Source: Actinomycetota bacterium (GTDB lineage Bacteria; Actinomycetota; Actinomycetes; Mycobacteriales; Mycobacteriaceae). Taken from it: a stretch of DNA of 64,000 bases. Every line of letters begins with the position of its first letter. Position 1 is the stretch's first letter. This document shows positions 1 through 13,446 of the stretch, piece by piece. The notes below the pieces were generated by a model. It saw only the letters and a program-made list of their open reading frames with translations, was not told the origin of the DNA and made no database searches. The position numbers were made by a program, and so were the translations under genes. The stretch lies in the NCBI GenBank assembly GCA_018268465.1, contig JAFDWN010000004.1, positions 41,474 through 105,473 on the forward strand. The letters are read 5' to 3'.

Positions 1-1283
<1,283 letters not shown>

Positions 1284-1327
1284 TCATCGCGCGAGCGCCC
1301 AGGGCGCAGGCAGCAGTCAGGCGAGGG

Positions 1328-5014
<3,687 letters not shown>

Positions 5015-5058
5015 TCAGTACGGGTGAGGTGGGCAGGATGCAGCCAGCGCAACGTCCA

Positions 5059-5087
5059 ACACTAGCGCAGGACGGCGCATTCCTCAA
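5059..5087 (-). promoter_or_regulatory. Candidate rpoB promoter
   Basis: Reading the minus strand there is TTGAGG (5082-5087), a 17-base spacer and TAGTGT (5059-5064), a fair match to a SigA-type promoter. It lies about 190 bases upstream of the rpoB start, in the 552-base region shared with divergent pknK. The rest of that region (4865-5416) holds no gene I can support. Confidence 0.5.
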
Positions 5088-5416
5088 CCACGACTATCAA
5101 TCGCATGGAAAATCTGGCTGGGCGCTGGCTGGCGTCCTGAACCCGTTTACACATGCTGCCCAACAGACTGACCCGTTTGCGCCCGTCAGTCAAGGGTTCA
5201 CACGCTGTTTGGGCTGATTGGTGCACAGATTCCCGCGCATGTTCCCCCGGCATTCCCGCGCGACGAAGGATGACCGAACCGCCGTCGTACGCGTACGGAT
5301 ATGTGAGGGCATTCACATTCCACCGGTCGTAGTGACGTGGCACGGATTATGCTCGGAACTGGCTGGCAACGACGCCACCAGGCCCGCAAGGCGCGGTGAA
5401 GTTTCGAGGCGGAACC

Positions 5417-8400
5417 ATGGCCGACAGCGCTTCCCACAGGATTCCTGCAGGAGAGCCCCGCCGCGAACCCCTGCCGACGCAACGGGATCTCCCGGGCGGC
5501 ATCGCCGCCGAACTGGCCGCCGCGGGTTTCGACGAACCCGAGCAGATCGGGCGGGGCGGGTTCGGCGTGGTCTACCGGTGCACCCAGCCCGCCCTGGATC
5601 GCACTGTCGCGGTGAAGGTGCTCACCGCCGACCTACAACCGGACAACCTCGAGCGCTTCGTCCGCGAGCAGGTGGCGATGGGGAAGCTCTCCGGGCACCC
5701 GCACATCGTCACCATCTTCCAGGTCGGCACCACCGGCAACGGCCGGCCCTACATCGTCATGCAGTACCACCCGCACGGTTCGCTGGAGGCCCAGATCCAT
5801 GACAGCGGTCCGCTGGACTGGCGGGACACCCTGCGGGTCGGCGTCAAGATGGCCGGCGCTCTGGAGACGGCGCACCGGCTGGGCACTCTGCACCGCGATG
5901 TGAAGCCGGCCAACATCCTGCTCACCGAGTACGGCGAGCCGCAGCTGACGGATTTCGGCATCGCCAGGATCAGCGGCGGATTCGAAACCGCCGACGGGCT
6001 GATCACCGGCTCGCCGGCCTATACCGCCCCCGAGGTGCTGCACGGCGAGACGCCCCAGGCCGCGTCGGATGTCTACAGCCTGGCCTCGACACTGTTCTGC
6101 GCCGGAACCGGGCACGCGGTCTTCGAGCGCCGCAAGGGTGAGCAGGTGCTCGCCCAGTTCCTGCGGATCACCCGGCATCCGATGCCCGATCTGCGCGACT
6201 CGGGTCTGCCCGCCGACGTCTGCGCGGTGATCGAACAGGCGATGGCGCGTGATCCGAAGGAGCGTCCCGCGACGGCGGCGGAATTCGGCGAACAGCTCCG
6301 TGACGTGCAGCGCCGGCACGGCACACCGATCGACGACATGCCCATACCCATCGCGGCACCCGCGAGCCCGCCGGATCCGTCGGCGCCCACCCGGACGTCG
6401 GGCGCGTTGCGGGGCGACTATCCCGCGCGGTTGATCACTCCCCCCGCACCGGCCACCCGGTTCCGCTTGCCCGCGACCAACCGGGCCCTGGTCGACCGCA
6501 ACCGGCTCATCGAGATCCTCCGCGCCGGACAGGACAAGAAGCTGACCGTGATCCACGGTCCGACCGGCTTCGGCAAGAGCACCCTGGCCGCACAGTGGGC
6601 CAAGCTCCTGGCCGCGGACGGCGTATCGGTCGCCTGGCTGACCGTCGACCACGACGACAACAATCTGGTGTGGTTCCTGTCGCACCTGATCGAGGCCATC
6701 CGCACGGTGACTCCCGTACTGGCCGGCGAACTCGGCGAGGTGCTCGAGGAGCACGGCGACGAAGCGGAACGGTATGTGCTCACGTCGCTGATCAACGAGA
6801 TCCACCAGAGCGACACCCGGATGACGCTGGTCATCGACGATTGGCACCTGATCACCGACGCGGCAACCATTCGGGCGATGCGGTATCTGCTGGAAAACGT
6901 CGGCTCCGGCCTGACCGTCGTGGTGACCGGACGCCACCAGCGCGGGCTGCCGATGAGCAGGATGCGCATGCAGGACGACTTGGTCGAAATCGACACCACC
7001 GCACTGCGTTTCGACCTCGCGGAGTCGTCCAGTTTCCTCCTCGGCTGCGGCGGTCTCGAGCTGGACAGCGGCGAGGTCGAGGAGCTGGCCAGCAAGACCG
7101 ACGGCTGGGTGGCGGCGCTGCAGCTCGCCTCGTTGTCCCTGCGCGGCAGCGACGACCCGTCCCGGCTGATCGGCACGATGACGGGCCGTCACCACGCGAT
7201 CAGCGAGTTCCTGGCCGAGAACGTGTTCGGCACCCTGGAATCGTCGATGCTCGATTTCCTGCTGGCGACCTCGATCACCGACCGGATCAGCGGGCCGCTG
7301 GCGTCGGCGCTGTCCGGTGTGCCCGACGGGCAGGCGATGCTGGATCAGGTCGAGGAGCGGGATCTGTTCCTGCGACGGGTCGACGACCAGTGGTTCCGCT
7401 ACCACCAGCTGTTCCGCGAGTTCCTGCGCCATCGCCTGGAGCGCGACGATCCCGACCGGGTCGCCGAACTGCACCGGGTGGCATCCCAGTGGTTCGCCGA
7501 TCACCGGTTCGTCAGTGAGGCGGTCGACCACGCCCTTGCCGCCGGCGACCAGCAGCGGGCGGTCTGCATCGTCGAGCGGGACGGCATCTTCCTGGTGGCC
7601 AATTCCCAGATGGCGTCGCTGATCGCGCTCGTCGGCAAACTCCCATCCGCCGTCGTGGCGGCGCGGCCGCGGCTGCAACTCGCCCTGGCCTGGGCGAACA
7701 TCGTGCTGCATCGGATCCCCGCCGCCGAGGAGGCACTGGCCCGGGTGGAGTCGACGCTGCACGACTGCGACCTGAGCACCGAGGAGGCCGACGACGTCCG
7801 GGTGGAGGCCGGTGTGGTGCGGGGCGTGGTATCGCTGCGTTCGGACCGGCTCGCCGGCATCGACGAACACATCGCGCCGTGTCTGGCGCATCCGGACCGG
7901 CTGCGTCCGTTCGTGGTGGCCTCGGCAGCCAACGTCGCGACATTCGCCGCCGCCTACCGCTACGACCTGCCCGCGGTCAAGCGCATCCAGGCGTGGGCGG
8001 CACCGTTCTACGAGCGCAGCGGCGATTCGTTCACCCTGGTCAACGGTTTGTGTTTCACGGGTATCGCCTACCGGCTACTCCTCGACATGCCCGCGGCGGA
8101 GGACTGTTTCCGCAAGGCACTCAAAGTGGCCCGGCGTGCGGGCGGCAGCCACTCCTACACCGCGCGGCTGGCCAGCTCGCTGCTCGGTGAACTGCTCTAC
8201 GAGCAGGACGAGCTCGATGAGGCCGAACGACTGCTCGACGAGGGCTACAAACTCGGACCCGAGGGCGGTTCGGTGGATTTCAAGATCGCCCGCTATGTGA
8301 CGGGCGCACGGATCAAGGCGGTCCGGGGCGACCGGCAATCCGCGGTCCGGCGCCTCGACGAGGCCGCCCGGGTGGCGCGCACCCTGTCGCTGGACCGGCT

Positions 8401-8920
8401 GCAGTCATTGGTGGACAACGAGCGCTACCGGCTCGGCCTGCCGCCGCATCCCGAGTACCCGTCGAGGCCGACGCTGGCCTACGACGCGCGCCGCCAACCC
8501 GTCGATGCCATCGACGAGATCACTGTGCAGAACGAGGAGGCGACCGCGATCCGGATGCTGCTGACCGACGACGACTCGGACAGCCTGGCGCTCGCCTGCC
8601 GGTGGGCGAGCGAATGGGTGGATCGGCTTTCGGCGCAGAACCGGCCGAGGCCGCTGTTGCAGGCCCGACGGCTGCTGGCCGGATGCCTGGCGGCGGCGGG
8701 GCACCGGGACAAGGCGAAGGAAACCCTGGCGACGGCCGCGGCGCAGTGCGCTCAGCTCGGCATGCGCCGCTACCTGCTCGACGGCGGTCCGCATGTGGTG
8801 GCGGTGCTGTCGGACCTGTACGCCGACCAGCAGGCCGGCTGGTGGCGCCACGACTGGCCCGAAGTACCTGACCAGTTCCTCGATGGGGCGGCCAACGTCG
8901 AAGCCGCGCAACGCATTTGA
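5417..8920 (+). CDS. pknK: PknK-type serine/threonine kinase with MalT-like ATPase and TPR regions
   Basis: Soluble regulatory kinase, 1167 residues. Hanks-type kinase domain at about 37-300: Gly loop IGRGGFGVVY (~43), HRD at ~159 followed by VKPANILL, DFG at ~179. Then a MalT/STAND-like NTPase with Walker A GPTGFGKST (~381-389) and VIDDWH as Walker B, and a long helical TPR-like C-terminal half. The layout and many sequence blocks match M. tuberculosis PknK (Rv3080c, 1110 residues), which modulates the regulator VirS and translation. No transmembrane segment is apparent. The start is the ATG at 5417 with GAGGCGG just upstream rather than the in-frame codon at 5396. The location between rpoB and mkl is unusual; in M. 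tuberculosis pknK lies by virS. Confidence 0.93.
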   Translation: MADSASHRIPAGEPRREPLPTQRDLPGGIAAELAAAGFDEPEQIGRGGFGVVYRCTQPALDRTVAVKVLTADLQPDNLERFVREQVAMGKLSGHPHIVTIFQVGTTGNGRPYIVMQYHPHGSLEAQIHDSGPLDWRDTLRVGVKMAGALETAHRLGTLHRDVKPANILLTEYGEPQLTDFGIARISGGFETADGLITGSPAYTAPEVLHGETPQAASDVYSLASTLFCAGTGHAVFERRKGEQVLAQFLRITRHPMPDLRDSGLPADVCAVIEQAMARDPKERPATAAEFGEQLRDVQRRHGTPIDDMPIPIAAPASPPDPSAPTRTSGALRGDYPARLITPPAPATRFRLPATNRALVDRNRLIEILRAGQDKKLTVIHGPTGFGKSTLAAQWAKLLAADGVSVAWLTVDHDDNNLVWFLSHLIEAIRTVTPVLAGELGEVLEEHGDEAERYVLTSLINEIHQSDTRMTLVIDDWHLITDAATIRAMRYLLENVGSGLTVVVTGRHQRGLPMSRMRMQDDLVEIDTTALRFDLAESSSFLLGCGGLELDSGEVEELASKTDGWVAALQLASLSLRGSDDPSRLIGTMTGRHHAISEFLAENVFGTLESSMLDFLLATSITDRISGPLASALSGVPDGQAMLDQVEERDLFLRRVDDQWFRYHQLFREFLRHRLERDDPDRVAELHRVASQWFADHRFVSEAVDHALAAGDQQRAVCIVERDGIFLVANSQMASLIALVGKLPSAVVAARPRLQLALAWANIVLHRIPAAEEALARVESTLHDCDLSTEEADDVRVEAGVVRGVVSLRSDRLAGIDEHIAPCLAHPDRLRPFVVASAANVATFAAAYRYDLPAVKRIQAWAAPFYERSGDSFTLVNGLCFTGIAYRLLLDMPAAEDCFRKALKVARRAGGSHSYTARLASSLLGELLYEQDELDEAERLLDEGYKLGPEGGSVDFKIARYVTGARIKAVRGDRQSAVRRLDEAARVARTLSLDRLQSLVDNERYRLGLPPHPEYPSRPTLAYDARRQPVDAIDEITVQNEEATAIRMLLTDDDSDSLALACRWASEWVDRLSAQNRPRPLLQARRLLAGCLAAAGHRDKAKETLATAAAQCAQLGMRRYLLDGGPHVVAVLSDLYADQQAGWWRHDWPEVPDQFLDGAANVEAAQRI

Positions 8921-8926
8921 CGCACG

Positions 8927-8946
8927 CCGGGGTGAGTTCACCCCGG
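8927..8946. terminator. Convergent hairpin between pknK and mkl
   Basis: CCGGGGTG - AGTT - CACCCCGG forms a perfect 8-bp stem with a tetraloop. It lies in the 39 bases between the convergent stops of pknK and mkl. There is no long T run on either side, as is common for mycobacterial terminators. Confidence 0.55.
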
Positions 8947-8959
8947 GTTGGTCGCGCCG

Positions 8960-10039
8960 CTACCCTTCCCGGCTGACGGGGATGGAGGCGGTGGGGGCCT
9001 CGTCCTCGGGGCGGTTGCGCGTGGTGGTCTCGCTGGCGAACTCGTGGACGGCGTATTTGTGTGTGCCCTCGAGGTCGTCGCGGATGGCGGCCTGCGCGGC
9101 CGGCGGCAGGGTGTGGATGATCTCGCGGACGCGGGCCTGGCGGCGTGCGACCGCCTTACGCTCGGGCATCCCCGGCGTCGCGGTGACCTGGGGTGGCACC
9201 CCTTCGATCTCCTCGACGCCGCCGTCGTGGTGTCCGGCGTCGATGAGGGCCTGCTCCTCGGCCATCGTCGACTCGTCCTTCTCCTCGGACATGCCGATCG
9301 GCCCGATGCGCCGCCCGTTGAGGAACTGCTTGACCACGGGCTCTTCGCTGGTCAACAGCACCTCGCGGGGCCCGAACATGACCAGGTGTTTGCGGAACAG
9401 CATGCCCATGTTGTCGGGCACGGTGCGGGCGATATTGATGTTGTGCGTGACGATGAGGATTGTGCAGTCGATCTGGGCGTTGATGTCGATGAGCAGCTGC
9501 GACAGATACGCCGTGCGCACGGGATCCAGACCCGAGTCGGGCTCGTCGCACAGGATGATCTGCGGGTCGAGCACGAGCGAGCGCGCCAGGCCCGCACGCT
9601 TGCGCATACCGCCGGAGATCTCGCCGGGGAACTTGGTCTCGTCACCGGCCAGACCCACCAGGTCCAGCTTCTCCATGACGATCTGGCGGATCTCGCCTTC
9701 CTTCTTCTTGGTGTGCTCGCGCAACGGGAAAGCGGTGTTGTCGAACAGGTTCATCGAACCGAACAGCGCGCCGTCCTGGAACATCACACCGAACAGGGTG
9801 CGGATCTCGTAGAGCTCTTTGGCCGAGCACTCGATGATGTTGGTGCCGTCGACGATGATCTTGCCGCGCTCCGGGCGTAGCAGGCCGATCAGGGACTTGA
9901 GGAAGACCGACTTGCCGGTGCCTGACGGGCCCAGCAGCACGCTCACCTCACCGGCGGGAAGATCGAAGGTGACATCCTCCCAGATTCGCTGGGCCCCGAA
10001 GGACTTCGTCAGCCCCTCAATCTGAATCCCGATGCCCAC
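8960..10039 (-). CDS. mkl: Mce transporter ATPase MceG (Mkl)
   Basis: ABC ATPase that energises Mce lipid/sterol importers at the inner membrane; 359 residues. Walker A GPSGTGKS at 37-44, Q-loop FQDGALFG, signature ISGGMRKRAG (~140), Walker B IILCDEPDSGLD and switch THN are all present. The C-terminal extension typical of MceG (GMSEEKDESTMAEEQAL... to about HKYAVHE) is conserved. I chose the GTG at 10037-10039 (VGIGIQIEGLTKSFG) because GGAAGGA lies 7 bases upstream on the minus strand; an in-frame TTG at 10057 lies upstream of that ribosome site. The gene follows rplL and has its own possible promoter. Confidence 0.95.
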   Translation of the reverse strand: MGIGIQIEGLTKSFGAQRIWEDVTFDLPAGEVSVLLGPSGTGKSVFLKSLIGLLRPERGKIIVDGTNIIECSAKELYEIRTLFGVMFQDGALFGSMNLFDNTAFPLREHTKKKEGEIRQIVMEKLDLVGLAGDETKFPGEISGGMRKRAGLARSLVLDPQIILCDEPDSGLDPVRTAYLSQLLIDINAQIDCTILIVTHNINIARTVPDNMGMLFRKHLVMFGPREVLLTSEEPVVKQFLNGRRIGPIGMSEEKDESTMAEEQALIDAGHHDGGVEEIEGVPPQVTATPGMPERKAVARRQARVREIIHTLPPAAQAAIRDDLEGTHKYAVHEFASETTTRNRPEDEAPTASIPVSREG

Positions 10040-10098
10040 GCGCGATCCTTCCGCCAATGCTCAACCGCGCCACCTGATAAACGCTTGTGGCTTGAGTC

Positions 10099-10125
10099 AC
10101 TGTAACCCACGCCCGATAGTGGCAA
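10099..10125 (-). promoter_or_regulatory. mkl: Weak candidate promoter for mkl
   Basis: Minus strand: TTGCCA (10120-10125), 15-base spacer, TACAGT (10099-10104). The spacer is short, so this is tentative. It would give a leader of about 50 bases before the mkl GTG. Confidence 0.25.
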
Positions 10126-10261
10126 CACTCGTCTGCGATCACGGCTTGGCCCCCATACCCGTGCGGTCGCAACGACCACCTGTTTGCCAGAACGGGGTCA
10201 GGGCCGGCCGTGCGCGGCCGTCCGCTCACCGGGACGCGACGGCGCCCGGACGATGCAGAAT

Positions 10262-10286
10262 GGGGCCGGCCCAGCGGGCCGGCCCC
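10262..10286 (-). terminator. Terminator of rplJ-rplL
   Basis: GGGGCCGGCCC - AGC - GGGCCGGCCCC is a perfect 11-bp inverted repeat starting 20 bases past the rplL stop. The minus-strand sequence after it is ATTCTGC, with little T run, so it is a strong stem but not a textbook U-tail terminator. Confidence 0.7.
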
Positions 10287-10305
10287 ATTTCTGTGGTGCT
10301 CGGAA

Positions 10306-10692
<387 letters not shown>

Positions 10693-10735
10693 GGTGATGG
10701 TCCTTTCTGGGTTTGTTCTGGGCTAGTGGGGGTGG

Positions 10736-11278
10736 TCAGGCGGCGGACTCTGAGTTGTCCGCGTTCGCGGCCTTCTTCTCCTGCAGCGCGGCGGCGAGCC
10801 GTGCGACCTGCGAAGCGGGCGCATTGAACAGGCCGGCGGCCTTGGACAGATTGCCCTTCATCGCGCCGGCCAGCTTGGCCAGCAGCACCTCGCGCGACTC
10901 CAGGTCGGCGATCCGCTCGACCTCGGCCACGCTCAGCGCCTTGCCGTCCATGTAGCCGCCCTTGATGACGAGCGCCTTGTGATCCTTGGCGAACGTCTTG
11001 ATCGCCTTGGCGGCGTCGACCGGCTCGCCCGTGACGAACGCGATCGCGGTGGGACCGGCGAACAGTTCGTCGAGGCCTTCGATGCCTGCCTCCGACGCGG
11101 CCCGCTTGACCAGGGTGTTCTTCGCGACGGTGTACGTCGCGGAGTCGCCCAGGGACCGGCGGAGGTCGGCGAGGTCGGCGACCTTCAGACCGCGATACTC
11201 GGTGACGACGGTGGCCGTCGCCTCCCGGAACGCCTCGGCAATGTCGGCAACCGCGGTGGCCTTGTCAGCCTTGGCCAT
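10736..11278 (-). CDS. rplJ: 50S ribosomal protein L10
   Basis: Base of the ribosomal stalk, binds 23S rRNA and L7/L12 dimers; 180 residues. Starts [15 protein letters not shown], with AAGGAGG upstream; the frame is open further upstream but that part would be leader. L10 hallmarks such as [15 protein letters not shown] and KNTLVKRA are present. First gene of rplJ-rplL. Confidence 0.97.
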   Translation of the reverse strand: MAKADKATAVADIAEAFREATATVVTEYRGLKVADLADLRRSLGDSATYTVAKNTLVKRAASEAGIEGLDELFAGPTAIAFVTGEPVDAAKAIKTFAKDHKALVIKGGYMDGKALSVAEVERIADLESREVLLAKLAGAMKGNLSKAAGLFNAPASQVARLAAALQEKKAANADNSESAA

Positions 11279-11484
11279 GCATGCCTCCTTGTGGGTGGGT
11301 ATCGGATGTTCCGCCCGCACCGCCGAAGGCCGAGAAACGACGAACGCCCCGACGCAGACAGGTCGGGGCGCGAAAGCTACGGATTTGTGATCCGCAGTAC
11401 GTAACCTCGTCCTCCTGCGTGGGTCGCCGGGTAAACCCGGACCTTCAACCGATTGCTCGGTGACCGACGGTCTTCGGTGGAACG
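11279..11484 (-). promoter_or_regulatory. rplJ leader with attenuator-like hairpins
   Basis: About 205 bases of untranslated leader precede rplJ. A perfect 9-bp stem CGCCCCGAC - 8-base loop - GTCGGGGCG (11345-11370) is followed on the minus strand by TTCGTCGTTTCT. A second stem, CCGGGT-AA-ACCCGG, lies at 11427-11440. In many bacteria L10-L12 binds such a leader and represses its own operon; that this happens here is inference from position and structure. Confidence 0.55.
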
Positions 11485-11490
11485 CCGACC

Positions 11491-11520
11491 AGGATAGCGT
11501 GCCGCCCCCCGATCAGCCAA
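11491..11520 (-). promoter_or_regulatory. Candidate rplJ promoter
   Basis: Minus strand: TTGGCT (11515-11520), 18-base spacer, TATCCT (11491-11496), matching the SigA consensus at 4 of 6 positions in each box. The start of transcription would be near 11484, giving the long leader described above. Confidence 0.5.
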
Positions 11521-11672
11521 AACGCGCACCCCCACCCCCGGCGAGCACCCCCACCCCCCGGCGAGCGTGCGAGTCTGCGGGCGACACGCCGGGCGGGTAA
11601 CGGAGTTCACGCACGCTCGCGGACGAGATGGGTGCCCCGTCGGGCAGGTCCGCCTGGGCAGATGCCTGGGGC

Positions 11673-11963
11673 TCAGCCCAGCAGCCTGGCCTTCTGTGCG
11701 GCGAACTCGGCGTCGGTGAGCACTCCGCTGTCGCGCAGCTTGCCCAGCCGTTCGAGCTGGTTGAGGAGTTCGTCGGTATCGAGCGGCGCGGCGGCGGGCG
11801 CCGCTGGGGCGGGCGCAGGCGGCGCAGGGACGGGTGCCTGCGCCGGGGGCGCTGCGACGCGCGCCTGGTCGGCGGCGGCCCACCGCTCGTGCTGGCGACG
11901 CTGGATCCTGCCGTGCACCGAGCTGGCGACGGCGGTGCGGGCAGCAGTCTTGAACAGGCTCAT
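11673..11963 (-). CDS. SHOCT-domain small protein
   Basis: Unknown function; 96 residues. N-terminus MSLFKTAARTAVASSVHG is basic/amphipathic, the middle (about 37-61) is an Ala/Pro linker, and the C-terminal ~35 residues (LDTDELLNQLERLGKLRDSG, then VLTDAEFAAQKARLL) are a SHOCT motif, an oligomerisation module often at the end of membrane-stress or short proteins. The ATG at 11961-11963 overlaps the stop of the last mini-ORF of the upstream repeat as ATGA, with GAGGGG as ribosome site. It is paired with a DUF6325 gene, a pairing I recall from actinobacteria. Confidence 0.85.
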   Translation of the reverse strand: MSLFKTAARTAVASSVHGRIQRRQHERWAAADQARVAAPPAQAPVPAPPAPAPAAPAAAPLDTDELLNQLERLGKLRDSGVLTDAEFAAQKARLLG

Positions 11964-11995
11964 CGGTGTTTTCCCCTCTTCGCGCAAGCGCTCAT
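11960..11995 (-). CDS. Mini-ORF 3 of the repeat (11 residues)
   Basis: Encodes MSACAKRGKHR. Its ATG overlaps the stop of mini-ORF 2 and its TGA overlaps the ATG of the SHOCT gene. The ribosome site GAAGAGGGG for the SHOCT gene lies inside it. Likely role, if translated, is translational coupling rather than a working peptide; no direct evidence. Confidence 0.4.
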   Translation of the reverse strand: MSACAKRGKHR

Positions 11996-12060
11996 CGGTG
12001 TGTTCTCCTCTTCGCGCAAGCGCTCATCGAGTCTCGTTTCCTCTTCGCGCAAGCGCTCAT
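11992..12060 (-). CDS. Mini-ORF 2 of the repeat (22 residues, two fused units)
   Basis: Two repeat units read as one frame because one unit is 33 bases, not 32. It begins MSACAKRKRDS and continues MSACAKRRTHR; the second half has its own ATG at 12025-12027 with GAAGAGG upstream, so it could also start there. It overlaps mini-ORF 1 and mini-ORF 3 by ATGA. Confidence 0.4.
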   Translation of the reverse strand: MSACAKRKRDSMSACAKRRTHR

Positions 12061-12092
12061 CGGTGCCATTTCCTCTTCGCGCAAGCGCTCAT
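12057..12092 (-). CDS. Mini-ORF 1 of the repeat (11 residues)
   Basis: Encodes MSACAKRKWHR. The ATG (12090-12092) overlaps the TGA of the DUF6325 gene (12089-12091), and its own TGA overlaps the next ATG. First link of the coupled chain. Confidence 0.4.
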   Translation of the reverse strand: MSACAKRKWHR

Positions 12093-12511
12093 CGGTCCTC
12101 CCCGTCGGATCCGACTGCCTCCGCCAGGTCCTCCACGTCGACCGGGCCCTCCGCGACCACCGACGCACCGCCGGACTCCCAGGCCTCGATCACGCCGAGC
12201 ATGGGCAGGTCCTCGTACACCAACACCGCTGCTGTCGTCCCATGCGCCATTCCCGCGGCCACGGTGTCCAGGTCGTCGCGGTCGAGCAGGCCCGATGCCG
12301 CCCCGTCGAACTGGGCGAGTTCCGGGGACAGCCGGCTCGCCTGCACGGTGCTGGCCACACCGTTGATCGAATGGACGAACTCGAGGTCCAGCACTCGGAT
12401 GGCATGGCTGTCCACGAGCTGAAGAAGCCTCTCGAAACCTGCCTTCACCGATGCGGGATCGGTGAACTCGACGACGACGTAATCCACGGGGCCGAACCGG
12501 TCTTCTTGCAC
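12089..12511 (-). CDS. DUF6325 family protein
   Basis: Unknown function; 140 residues. FGPVDYVVVEFTD near the N-terminus, followed by alternating strand/helix segments ending VLVYEDLPMLGVIEAWESGG, matches the DUF6325 pattern as I know it. The start is taken at the GTG 12509-12511 (VQEDRFGPVDYV); the ribosome site is weak, and the GTG at 12487 would cut the conserved start. It follows the ROK kinase by 23 bases and leads by ATGA into the mini-ORF chain and SHOCT gene. Confidence 0.75.
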   Translation of the reverse strand: MQEDRFGPVDYVVVEFTDPASVKAGFERLLQLVDSHAIRVLDLEFVHSINGVASTVQASRLSPELAQFDGAASGLLDRDDLDTVAAGMAHGTTAAVLVYEDLPMLGVIEAWESGGASVVAEGPVDVEDLAEAVGSDGEDR

Positions 12512-12534
12512 GGCTCGTTCATACCACCGCCGGG

Positions 12535-13446
12535 TTACTGGCTGTGACGCACCAGCGCCGCCGCCCCGACGAGACCCGCGTCGCCGCCGAGTTCGGCGGG
12601 TACGACGCGAAGACCACGCAGGAAGTCCAGGCCGGCGTAAAGGTCGAGTGCCTCGCGCAGCGGCCCGAAGAGCAGGTCCCCGGACCGGGCCACACCACCG
12701 CCCACCACGACGAGGTCGATGTCGCACACCGCGCCGACCGACGCGATCATCGCCGCCACCGCCGTGGCCCCCCGCCGAAAGGCACGTACCGCGACGGGGT
12801 CTCCCGCGGCGGCGGCGGCGGCCAGCTCCTTGGCGTCGGCGTGCGGTGGCGCCGCCCAGCCATGGTCGCGGGCCCACCGGGCCATCCGGGGACCGCCGGC
12901 GATCGTCTCGACGCACCCGCGTCCGCCGCACGAGCACGGCCCGCCGTCGGTGTCCACGACGATATGGCCGACGTGACCCGCGTTGCCCGTACGGCCGTCA
13001 TAGGGCGCGCCGTCGAGAACCAGCCCGCCGCCGACGCCGGTGGACACCACCATGCCGAGCATGAAGCGCGCACCTTGCCCGGCTCCGCGCCACCGTTCGC
13101 CCAACGCCATACACAGTCCGTCACCGCCGAGCCGGACCGGGGCACCCACCAGCCCGGCGACCCTGTCGACGATCGGAAACCGTTGCCATGCGGTGATATT
13201 GATCGGACTGACGGTACCGCCCGGTACGTCGATCGGTCCCGCCGACGCGATTCCCGCGCCGTGCACCCTACCGCCGGCGACGCCGAGCGCCTCGCCGATC
13301 AGCGTCTCCGCGACCTCCCAGAGCGCCTCCGCGTCACCGTCAGGGGTGGGCCGTGCGGCGTCGTGCACCAACGTGCCGTCGGGATCGACCAGGCCGGCGG
13401 CGACCTTCGTGCCGCCGATGTCGAGTGCGAGTGTCAGATCAGTCAT
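12535..13446 (-). CDS. ROK family sugar kinase (glucokinase-like)
   Basis: Probably ATP-dependent phosphorylation of a hexose in the cytoplasm; 303 residues, normal for ROK kinases. Phosphate-binding DIGGTKVAAGLVD at 9-21, sugar-binding/catalytic region GNAGHVGHIVVD, and the ROK zinc site CSCGGRGCVET. It corresponds by position to Rv0650. Its ATG overlaps the upstream gene's stop as TGATG. Being cotranscribed with an alpha-mannosidase suggests that it phosphorylates a released sugar, but the substrate cannot be read from the sequence. Confidence 0.88.
   Translation of the reverse strand: MTDLTLALDIGGTKVAAGLVDPDGTLVHDAARPTPDGDAEALWEVAETLIGEALGVAGGRVHGAGIASAGPIDVPGGTVSPINITAWQRFPIVDRVAGLVGAPVRLGGDGLCMALGERWRGAGQGARFMLGMVVSTGVGGGLVLDGAPYDGRTGNAGHVGHIVVDTDGGPCSCGGRGCVETIAGGPRMARWARDHGWAAPPHADAKELAAAAAAGDPVAVRAFRRGATAVAAMIASVGAVCDIDLVVVGGGVARSGDLLFGPLREALDLYAGLDFLRGLRVVPAELGGDAGLVGAAALVRHSQ

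Larger units (their letters stand above)
11959..12094. repeat. Four tandem 32-33 bp repeats carrying start codon and ribosome site
   Basis: Four direct copies at 11959-11990, 11991-12022, 12023-12055 and 12056-12087, with a partial fifth edge at 12088-12094. Read on the minus strand each copy contains ATGAGCGCTTGCGCGAAGAG followed by a variable stretch ending in CCG or TCG, then the next ATGA. The GAAGAGG is a ribosome site for the following ATG. The units therefore duplicate the start region of the SHOCT gene, and link the stop of the DUF6325 gene to that start through overlapping mini-ORFs. The arrangement recalls MIRU elements of M. tuberculosis but the sequence and length differ. Confidence 0.9.

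Noticed and set aside
5633..7891. Long minus-strand open frame inside pknK
   Set aside because: Antisense shadow of pknK with low-complexity His/Arg/Val-rich translation and no family resemblance.
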